A program made the position numbers and the translations under genes. 64,000 bases of DNA, taken from NCBI GenBank assembly GCA_023228645.1, contig JALOAT010000001.1:180063-244062 (forward strand), written 5' to 3'. Positions 17,786-24,358 of the stretch are shown here, piece by piece. Below the pieces are notes generated by a model, which had not been told where the DNA came from, searched no databases, and worked only from the letters and a program-made list of their open reading frames with translations. The DNA comes from Gammaproteobacteria bacterium. GTDB lineage: Bacteria > Pseudomonadota > Gammaproteobacteria > Thiohalomonadales > Thiohalomonadaceae. Every line of letters begins with the position of its first letter. Position 1 is the stretch's first letter.

Positions 17786-18694
17786 ATGAGCAAAGAACTA
17801 CTACTAGGGTTAAATGAGAGGGGGGGGGGTGAAGATTGGAGTGATGTTCCTCTATTAGGTAGTCGTACCGCCTTACCTAACTTCCCACTCAATATTCTGC
17901 AACCATTAATGTTTGGCGTAGGTGATTATGTCTACGTTATGAGTGGGGGGTTGAACTATGGGTATGGGTATGCAGAAAACAGTAACTTATATAGACGGTC
18001 CATCACTAGTGATGCGGGTGCTTGGACGCTAGTCAATAGTAATAATAATTATCGAATAGAAACTAACGTGGCATCTATTTTTATAGATGGTTTGAACGTA
18101 TTTATAGTCAATTATAGAACAATCCGTTATTTTGATACAAGTACAAATGAAATTGTATTACAAACGTCTCCCTATCCAACGACCAATACAGCATTCTTAT
18201 TTTTAAAAAATACCATTTATGCTTTCACTAGAACTATTGCAGCTCAAATAAAGGTTAAGGGTCTTTATGATAGTGAATGGATAGATACTGGCGTCACTCT
18301 ACCTAATACCGCAATCCTTGGTAATATAGGTATTGTAGATGATGAGATTTATTATATCGAAGGTGGTATTAGTTATCATGTTAATTCAGATACCTTCGAA
18401 GTGACTGAATTACCCTCACCTATAAGACTGGTTACAGGTAAAGGTTTTAATGAAACTCCTACTGCTGTATATACTGCTTATACGTTAACTGGTAATACTT
18501 CTTATAATTATTTAGGTGAAAGATTTAAACATAAAGACTTTTCTAGAAATGGAAACTTTAGTCCGTTATTACGAGGAAGCATAGGTTATTGTATTCACAA
18601 TAAGAGATTCTATTATGTAGATGGGCAGAGCGGAACTCATCCCAATGTTGTTTTCACTAACATAAGTGGAGTATATAACCTAAATATTCCTTAA
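17786..18694 (+). CDS. Kelch-like beta-propeller protein, possible phase-variable surface protein
   Basis: 302 residues with repeated units of about 45 residues that carry Kelch-like traits: YVYVMSGG, NTIYAFTRT, EIYYIEGG, KRFYYVDGQ. The fold is probably a beta-propeller, often found in receptor-binding or host-contact tail proteins. The 12th codon onward contains a run of ten G residues (17820-17829), very unusual in this AT-rich genome. A change of one base would shut the frame a few codons later. It follows the endolysin by 16 bp and precedes a promoter-like element. Confidence 0.7.
   Translation: MSKELLLGLNERGGGEDWSDVPLLGSRTALPNFPLNILQPLMFGVGDYVYVMSGGLNYGYGYAENSNLYRRSITSDAGAWTLVNSNNNYRIETNVASIFIDGLNVFIVNYRTIRYFDTSTNEIVLQTSPYPTTNTAFLFLKNTIYAFTRTIAAQIKVKGLYDSEWIDTGVTLPNTAILGNIGIVDDEIYYIEGGISYHVNSDTFEVTELPSPIRLVTGKGFNETPTAVYTAYTLTGNTSYNYLGERFKHKDFSRNGNFSPLLRGSIGYCIHNKRFYYVDGQSGTHPNVVFTNISGVYNLNIP
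17820..17829 (+). repeat. Homopolymeric G10 tract in 5' coding region
   Basis: Ten consecutive G residues encode part of RGGG near residue 13 of the propeller gene. Such tracts expand and contract by slipped-strand mispairing and are classic phase-variation switches in bacterial surface genes and some phage tail genes. Confidence 0.85.
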
Positions 18695-18706
18695 TAATTG
18701 AGTATT

Positions 18707-18732
18707 AATTTATTATAACCATATATCACTAT
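18707..18732 (+). promoter_or_regulatory. Weaker member of the ATATNACTAA promoter class
   Basis: AT-rich 26-mer ending ATATCACTAT, located upstream of the small membrane-protein cluster. It keeps the downstream block but the upstream AGATTAT block is degenerate (TAATTTATTA), so confidence is lower than for the other members. Confidence 0.4.
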
Positions 18733-18790
18733 AGTGTTAGTTATAAATAGCTATAAGTTAAATTCAATTATATAAAGGAATAGTTAACTG

Positions 18791-19075
18791 ATGTCTAATG
18801 AGCATATTTTTGTAATTATTACATCTTTCATTATTCTTTGTCCAGTATTCTTCTATATAGAAAAAAAGATTAAAGAGTATTTAAGTAGAGTAGGAGGAGT
18901 TGATAGCTCTCTCACTACCTCCCTTGCTTTTTTAATTAGTGTTAGCTGTATTACTATTATTTCTTTTATAGTAACGGTAATAACTCCAGTAGGAGGGCAA
19001 GTAATTCTTCGACCAATTCTTTTATTGATTCTATCTATTCTACTGATAGTCTCTATTAAACGTTTTTGTCGTTAA
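18791..19075 (+). CDS. Small membrane protein, three transmembrane segments
   Basis: 94 residues with hydrophobic segments at about 5-22, 41-63 and 70-90, separated by a Lys/Glu-rich turn (EKKIKEYLSR). Not recognised. It lies shortly after the endolysin operon, so holin or other lysis roles are possible, but nothing in the sequence proves this. Confidence 0.65.
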   Translation: MSNEHIFVIITSFIILCPVFFYIEKKIKEYLSRVGGVDSSLTTSLAFLISVSCITIISFIVTVITPVGGQVILRPILLLILSILLIVSIKRFCR

Positions 19076-19087
19076 ATACTTAGTAAA

Positions 19088-19120
19088 TAATAGGAGTTCT
19101 GAAGAACTCCTATTTATGCC
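19088..19120 (+). terminator. Hairpin terminator of ATAAATAGGAG family
   Basis: AATAGGAGTTCT paired with AGAACTCCTATT around a 2-nt loop, followed by TATGCC. It ends the transcript of the 94-residue membrane protein. Confidence 0.8.
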
Positions 19121-19134
19121 GTAAAATGTAATCT

Positions 19135-19160
19135 AGAAATAATCAATTATATATAACTAA
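19135..19160 (+). promoter_or_regulatory. Putative phage promoter (26-nt ATATNACTAA class)
   Basis: AGAAATAATCAATTATATATAACTAA (given here as blocks AGAAATAATCAA and ATATAACTAA) begins 15 bp after a terminator and precedes three tiny genes. The length between first and last base is 26 nt, as in the other members. Confidence 0.55.
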
Positions 19161-19207
19161 TAGGAATACAAATAGAAGTTCAATAAACTCAGTTAGGAGA
19201 AATTCTC

Positions 19208-19330
19208 ATGTTAGATTTGATTAAGAGTAATAGTTACTCAATAGCTATTATATTAGCCTACAGTATTGTTGTCGGTTATACTGAAGGAATAGTTAAGGCT
19301 AAAAAGAGAAAGAATATTCTTTCAGATTAA
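19208..19330 (+). CDS. Tiny membrane protein (40 aa)
   Basis: ATG 19208 follows AGGAGAAATTCTC. The 40 codons encode one hydrophobic segment (YSIAIILAYSIVVGY) and a basic tail (KAKKRKNILSD). It is the first of three very small consecutive genes behind one promoter. Not recognised. Confidence 0.6.
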   Translation: MLDLIKSNSYSIAIILAYSIVVGYTEGIVKAKKRKNILSD

Positions 19331-19341
19331 AGGAGAGTATA

Positions 19342-19461
19342 ATGCGGATGATGAATTTGTTCGTAGGTGTTATTGTGGGTGCTGCCGTTACTAATTTTCT
19401 TTATGAAAAAGTACGTAAGAACTTCACGTTGGAGGTAAAGAAAAATGAGCGATCACTTTAA
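19342..19461 (+). CDS. Tiny membrane protein (39 aa)
   Basis: ATG 19342 with AGGAGAG upstream. The product has a Gly-rich hydrophobic helix (FVGVIVGAAVTNFLY) and a charged tail. It overlaps the next small gene by 17 bp. Not recognised. Confidence 0.6.
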   Translation: MRMMNLFVGVIVGAAVTNFLYEKVRKNFTLEVKKNERSL

Positions 19462-19621
19462 ATTTGGTTTATTTATTGGAGTAACAACAGCACTCTCGTA
19501 TCTGTTGGGTAGAGAACTCGGTTATATGCATGGCAGAAATCTATTTGAAGAAGATTTAGAGAAAGAATCTCCAACTCCAGAATCTTCTTCCAAATCCTCT
19601 GAAACAGGACAAAGTAGTTAA
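19445..19621 (+). CDS. Small membrane protein (58 aa)
   Basis: ATG 19445 follows TTGGAGGTAAAGAAAA, a strong ribosome-binding site. One hydrophobic helix (GLFIGVTTALSYLLG) precedes an acidic, Ser-rich tail (EESPTPESSSKSSETG type). Its N-terminus resembles that of the 39-residue neighbour (G-x-x-x-G helix), so the two could be related. Confidence 0.6.
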   Translation: MSDHFKFGLFIGVTTALSYLLGRELGYMHGRNLFEEDLEKESPTPESSSKSSETGQSS

Positions 19622-19668
19622 AGCTTTTTATCAATAGTATTTCCTATTAGTAAAAACAAAGGCAGAAC

Positions 19669-20043
19669 ATGACAACCAACATTCAAAAACTGAAAGTATT
19701 CTACAATGAAGAACATGAAGCTTTGTCGGTGTTGAGTGACAACCCCCTCTTGGCTCTACTTCTACTTAAAGATAAAATGGGACGTAATAATATTGTTCCT
19801 ATCTTTCAGACACAAACAACAAAGCTACGTACAGTGGAAACTCACCCAATACGACAGACACTGGTTTTAACTGATACTGTTATCAATGGTATCAGTCTTC
19901 TACCTTTGAATTACCTCTCTAGTTTGAAAGCAGTTATGGAATATAACCAACAGCCTGAAGAGAGTAAGTTCATTGCAGGGATGTTTAAAAAACCTAGTGG
20001 GAGTGAAGACAATTTCTTCTACGTAGATTTTTATGAAGAATAA
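19669..20043 (+). CDS. Hypothetical protein
   Basis: 124 residues, soluble, not recognised. A hydrophobic helical stretch (PLLALLLLKDKMG) precedes a mixed beta part and an acidic C-terminus. It is the last plus-strand gene before the convergent DNA polymerase and is followed by a strong terminator. Confidence 0.7.
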   Translation: MTTNIQKLKVFYNEEHEALSVLSDNPLLALLLLKDKMGRNNIVPIFQTQTTKLRTVETHPIRQTLVLTDTVINGISLLPLNYLSSLKAVMEYNQQPEESKFIAGMFKKPSGSEDNFFYVDFYEE

Positions 20044-20062
20044 CTATTCTTCATAAGGCATA

Positions 20063-20107
20063 AATAGGAGAGCATATAGCTCTCCTATTAACATGTCTTT
20101 TTTTTTT
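20063..20107 (+). terminator. Rho-independent terminator
   Basis: Stem TAGGAGAGC / GCTCTCCTA (20064-20089) is followed by a T10 run. It ends plus-strand transcription towards the convergent polymerase gene. Confidence 0.85.
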
Positions 20108-20155
20108 AGTAATAATACTCTATGAGTCTATAATCCAGCGTCTAACTAATTCCGT

Positions 20156-20195
20156 GGCATAAATAGGAGAGCTATATACTCTCCCCATTTATGCC
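20156..20195 (-). terminator. Terminator of DNA polymerase gene (minus strand)
   Basis: Long inverted repeat GGCATAAATAGGAGAG / CTCTCCCCATTTATGCC (imperfect), 8 bp downstream of the polymerase stop codon. Its presence shows that the truncated polymerase gene really ends here. Confidence 0.75.
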
Positions 20196-20202
20196 TTTAA
20201 CC

Positions 20203-20478
20203 CTACTCTACTGTTATCGCTTCATGATGGATGCGGTCTATTTCTCCTGCAAGAAGATCTTCTTCAAAAGCTTTTAGTAAGCTATCAGTATTAGGTAAAT
20301 CTAACATAACACGACAAACCTCCATTGCGTTAGTAGCTCCACCTGTGATATTTAATCCCTGCATTCTAGTAGTGTATTCATCTTTACCAGAGACAGAGAT
20401 AATTTCAGCTATAGTAGTTTCTTTTGATACATTAAGAATAGCAATCGATGTAGGATAGCTTGATGTGATATCTAGCTT
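20203..20478 (-). CDS. Family B DNA polymerase N-terminal part, exon 2 (motif A)
   Basis: Second exon, 91 codons plus stop. It begins KLDITSSYPTSI, which is polymerase motif A (DxxSLYPSI; the Asp is the first metal ligand), followed by NVSKETT as in T4 gp43 NISPETI. The reading frame stops at 20203 without motif B (KxxxNSxYG) or motif C (YGDTDS). A terminator follows at once. The rest of the palm and the thumb must come from another gene, or the protein is not a full polymerase. Bases upstream of 20478 that look like codons (from 20526) form a hairpin of the intron's 3' end. Confidence 0.85.
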   Translation of the reverse strand, partial: KLDITSSYPTSIAILNVSKETTIAEIISVSGKDEYTTRMQGLNITGGATNAMEVCRVMLDLPNTDSLLKAFEEDLLAGEIDRIHHEAITVE

Positions 20479-21013
20479 CCGAGTATATGTCACTAATGAT
20501 ATTATTAATATTATCACTAATGACAAGGATACGGAAATGGACTATATCTTCTTCCTTTAACAAAAAAAGGAAGCCCTCCGTTTCGCTTTAAAGGAATTAC
20601 TATATATTCATTTTCAATATATACACCTGCCTTGTGAGGCGCTACTCTACTGGGTTTAGTCATGGGTAGCTTGTGACTCCCATAACACGCCTGTCGATAG
20701 TCTCTGAACCTTCTACCTACATAATAGGTAGCTTGGCTGCGGATCTTCTCATCCTTTTCTTTTTTACTATACCTGAGTAGTTAGTTCAGCCCTCATGTCT
20801 ATTACTAGCATGAGTTAGTAGAAAAGGCTCTTTGAGACGTTCCCGTCAATTAGAAGGGTTTCAACTTAAATCTCTTTAAGTTAGGGGACCTGTTTTGATT
20901 TCTTTCCTTGAATCAAATTCAGTTTCGTTAGTATCACATTACACTAACCCAGAATCCTGATTCTTAAGAAAAGAAAAAAATACATCAAGTTAATCCCCTG
21001 CATATAAGCGTAT
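20479..21013 (-). ncRNA. Group I intron in DNA polymerase gene, no ORF
   Basis: 535-nt intron read on the minus strand. Exon bases CACUAAU (21020-21014) pair with the guide GUUAGUG (20948-20942), including a U.G pair at the 5' splice site. The last intron base is G at 20479. P7 is GACUAU (20702-20697) with AUAGUC (20545-20540) in the same GAAGAUAUAGUC context as the other intron. The final hairpin (about 20487-20525) has a perfect stem if G.U pairs are allowed. Splicing joins ELPGFATN to KLDITSSYP in frame and gives a normal motif A context. There is no endonuclease gene, so it depends on another nuclease or is immobile. Confidence 0.85.
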
Positions 21014-22474
21014 ATTAGTGGCAAAGCCAGGTAGTTCAATAATAAAATCTAAACCTGTTTCTTCTGTCCAGGCTTGTAATGTGATGATCCAGCCTTCTAA
21101 GCCAAAGATCTCTTTATCTAAAGGATCTTCCATCTCATCACTAGTAGTTCCAATTACCTTACCCTGTTCTAAGAATTCAAAATGCCATTCATCGATCTTT
21201 CTCTTAGGTTGACTAGAGTAGTTAACGAGATCAGAAGTTTGTGAGAAGATGGGTAAGGTACTAGATAAGTCTTGAGTTTTCTCGTCGAGGACTTCTAAAA
21301 CAATAGGGTCGACAATGTTATAAACACAATACTCAATCTTGTAGTCAGCCTGCATCAAAATATGCCAGTCACCTGTATCTTCAGTTTTAACTTCAATATA
21401 AGGGAAGTCTAACTTCTGGACACCTGTTTCTTCAATATCTAGAATAGCTGATAAGGCATAGCTTTGTTTCTTAGCTTGTCCCATTCGGTTAAAGTTATAA
21501 GCTGCCATGGCATCAACAAACTGAAATGAAGCAGGAGTAATAACAGAATGCCATTGCTCCTCAACATCTTTAGGCATGTATTTACCTGAAGCTGTTTTCT
21601 TTTGTCTAGAACCTACTTTATACCAGAAGTGTTTAAAAGGACCAGGTACACTAGGATCAGAGAAAATCTCAGCTGGATTAAGTCGATACCTATCGATAGT
21701 TTCTAAGAACCGAGAGAATTCGAAATCGATGTTCCAAATACTGCAAAAATCAGGCTTCCAAATATGAAGCTGATTAATCATTTCGATTAATACTTCAGCA
21801 GGACTGTTAACTAACAATACTCGAAGCTTTAACCCTCGTTGCTCAATGAGTTCTTTACAGTTCTCATTAAAGCATTTGTGAATTCTTTCCTCTGGGCTAC
21901 TAATACCTTCTAAGAAGTTCCTATCACAGATATGCAGTACTTCATTCTTAAAGGAAACTGTTCCCATTAAGATAGCCGAAGTCTCCATATCTGTTTCAAT
22001 ATCTAGACCTGCTACAGTATGTGGAGAAGGACTTACTCCGACTTTTTCCATATGTTGGAAATATCTATGTTTAATGATGGCAGTAGAAGATACTTCAGCA
22101 CCGTAGATATAAGGAGACCTAAAGATTCGACGAAGACCTTGACCAGCGTATTGGTAGAGATTTAAACTTTGTACTAAGCGATCTGCTAGCTCGGATTGCG
22201 TACATTCAAATCGAGTGAGTTTATTTATGTCCTCAATTTCTTTCTTTTGTTTATGGTTTCTAAAACCTTCTTTAGTAATATAGAAAGGTCTTTTATAATT
22301 CTTTACAAGTCTGACATTAGGAAAACGACGACCATCTTTAAGATGAATAACTTCTTTAATAAGATGGAAATCGTCTTTTGTTCTTCCTTTTAAAAACTTA
22401 GGTGTAGGGCAATGGACAGCATGTTTACACTCAATAGTTAAAATGTCTTCTTTTGAGTAAGGTAGATTAGTCAT
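21014..22474 (-). CDS. Family B DNA polymerase N-terminal part, exon 1 (3'-5' exonuclease)
   Basis: 487 codons up to the splice site. The exonuclease domain is complete: ExoI GLDIETD with D158 and E160, ExoII WNIDFEF with N248 and D250, ExoIII YNIVD with Y385 and D389. An N-terminal domain of about 150 residues precedes it, as in T4 gp43. Without splicing the frame ends in the intron at 20990. Spliced to exon 2 it yields 578 residues, far shorter than T4 gp43 (about 900), because the fingers and half of the palm are missing. It replicates or proofreads phage DNA as part of a split enzyme; that role is inferred. Confidence 0.88.
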
Positions 22475-22531
22475 TTATTTACCAATCCTTTATTTAGAGT
22501 TTACATTTAATAAAGGAAACCTATATTTTTT

Positions 22532-22573
22532 AAATCATTAATGATTTGAGCGCTTATAATTAATGCATTAATT
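22532..22573. promoter_or_regulatory. Two 16-bp palindromes in divergent intergenic region
   Basis: AAATCATTAATGATTT (22532-22547) and AATTAATGCATTAATT (22558-22573) are both perfect 16-bp palindromes with centres 26 bp apart. They lie between the divergent polymerase and metalloprotease genes. Paired sites at this distance suit a dimeric DNA-binding protein. An operator or origin function is a guess. Confidence 0.45.
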
Positions 22574-22593
22574 CGTAGTGAAGGACATTTATT

Positions 22594-23853
22594 GTGAAAG
22601 ACCACAGTTATGTAGAGAAAAAAGAACTCAGTATGGAGATGCTAGAGTTCCAGAAAAACCCTATTTTCTTTAAAGAATTAAAGAACTTAATTGAAGACTT
22701 TAAAGGAAAGAAACGGGAAGATTTATTTGAGTTGAAGTTTACAGATAAACTCAACTCTATTATTAAACATCATACTCAATTGAAAGCTTTTGATACTTTA
22801 ATTGGTATTAAAAGTAAACCTGAAGAAGACATTGTTAGTCTATGTATCTTAAATAACTTAAACTCATTAGTAGAGATTAAAAACTTAACGTTTGGTTTTA
22901 GTTATAAAACAGGATACTTTACAGGTGATACTAAGAAGCTTTATAATCGTCTCTTAGTTCCACCAGAATGGATTATTGGTGACTACTTTACCAGTGGTGA
23001 GTTAGCAGCAGGTATCTTACATGAAATTGGTCATCTAGCTTTTAGAGTTAATTTCTTAGCTAGGCAGATCAAAACTAATATCGCACTATTAGAAGTTGTT
23101 AAAGAGTTACGTTCAGGTCAACCTCCTTCTGAACGAGTCTCTATCTTTAGACGTGCTGCAAATGAAGCAGAGTTAAAGAATTTAAATATCGCAGAATTAG
23201 CTGGTATAGATGATCCTGAAGTTATTACAGTTATCTTCACAAATAGCTTACTCAATGATTACCGTAGTGAGTTAGGTTCTGGTGAGTATGACAGGACGAT
23301 GGAAGAATATTATGCAGACATGTATGCTGTTAGGTGTGGTGCTGGTACAGACTTAGCTTCTATTGCAGTTAAGATGGAAACTCGATACGGACCTTCTTTT
23401 ACAACTAACGAACTTGTTCGCATTGCTGGTGGTTTATCTATCGCAGCAAGTGTAGCTGCTGCTGTAGTAGCTCCTGTAGTAATGCCAATAAGTATCTTAC
23501 TCTCAGCTACATGGATCTTAGGTATTACAGCTACTTTCTTTCCCTCTAATAGCGATTATATCTACGATGATGCATTGACTAGGATTACACGAATCCGTCA
23601 ACAGTTATCTTCTGCTCTTCAAAATAAGAGATTGTCTAAGTTTGAAGTAGAACAGCTCACTGCTATGCTAGCTGAACTAGATAGTAATATTAAGAGTTTA
23701 AAGAAAGACACTAATGTCTTTGATGACTTCTTACTTAAGCTATTTAATAAAACCGCTAAGCGTCGTTTAAAAGCACAAGAAATTCAAAATGAGTATGAAG
23801 CACTCGCTTATAATAAGTTGTTTGAGAAAAGCGCTGTACTTCGAGTTATTTAA
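22594..23853 (+). CDS. Membrane-associated zinc metalloprotease-like protein
   Basis: 419 residues from GTG 22594 (AAGGA 9 nt upstream). The zincin motif HEIGH is at H143-E144-H147, and a downstream EEYYAD (237-242) can supply the third zinc ligand. A hydrophobic hairpin at about 278-313 follows and a coiled-coil-like C-terminus closes the protein. Similar metalloproteases occur beside virion genes in jumbo phages. The first gene of the plus-strand head block, it could process virion or host envelope proteins. It is unlike the serine-type prohead protease (gp175) known from phiKZ. Confidence 0.75.
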   Translation: MKDHSYVEKKELSMEMLEFQKNPIFFKELKNLIEDFKGKKREDLFELKFTDKLNSIIKHHTQLKAFDTLIGIKSKPEEDIVSLCILNNLNSLVEIKNLTFGFSYKTGYFTGDTKKLYNRLLVPPEWIIGDYFTSGELAAGILHEIGHLAFRVNFLARQIKTNIALLEVVKELRSGQPPSERVSIFRRAANEAELKNLNIAELAGIDDPEVITVIFTNSLLNDYRSELGSGEYDRTMEEYYADMYAVRCGAGTDLASIAVKMETRYGPSFTTNELVRIAGGLSIAASVAAAVVAPVVMPISILLSATWILGITATFFPSNSDYIYDDALTRITRIRQQLSSALQNKRLSKFEVEQLTAMLAELDSNIKSLKKDTNVFDDFLLKLFNKTAKRRLKAQEIQNEYEALAYNKLFEKSAVLRVI

Positions 23854-23872
23854 ATAGGAAATAGAGAATAAA

Positions 23873-24337
23873 ATGAATGTCTCGTTAAATGAGTTTAATA
23901 ATAGTGTTGGGATTGCCCATAGTGCATTAACTACCCGAGCTAAATTTATTGCTGCTGTCATTGCAACAGTCTTATCACGCAATCTTCCTTTACCTCAGAA
24001 TAAAGTATCTGCTCCTGAGGATTTTTATAACATCGAATGTGTTCCTGTTATTAATGAAATCCTCTCCGCACTAAATGAAAAGTTAGTTATGGATGTACGA
24101 GCTGCTGTAGAGTTCACTCGTAAGTTCTGGAAGATCCGTTATATGGCAGCTTTCCCAGAAGGTTTAAATAACCTCCATGATCAATACGGTATGATTGATA
24201 CCTATGTTGGTGCTGGCATTGTGTGGGCTAAGACTGAGCATGAGTTCATTAATGATTGTAAAGATGGTATTTTAGTTACCTACAGTAAAGCATTTAATCT
24301 ACTTGCTGAGTTGTTTCCAGAGCACTTCTCTAAGTAA
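23873..24337 (+). CDS. Hypothetical protein in metalloprotease/inner-body operon
   Basis: 154 residues, mainly helical, with Trp-containing segments (FWKIRYMAAFPEGLNN). It follows the metalloprotease by 19 bp and precedes an inner-body-like gene by 21 bp. No family recognised; a virion or assembly role is suggested only by context. Confidence 0.7.
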   Translation: MNVSLNEFNNSVGIAHSALTTRAKFIAAVIATVLSRNLPLPQNKVSAPEDFYNIECVPVINEILSALNEKLVMDVRAAVEFTRKFWKIRYMAAFPEGLNNLHDQYGMIDTYVGAGIVWAKTEHEFINDCKDGILVTYSKAFNLLAELFPEHFSK

Positions 24338-24358
24338 TAAACAAAGGAAATTAAAAAC

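Noticed and set aside
20479..20526. N-terminal residues before KLDITSSYP in the downstream polymerase ORF
   Set aside because: The bases form the last hairpin of the intron; pairing and the junction motif place the exon start at 20478.
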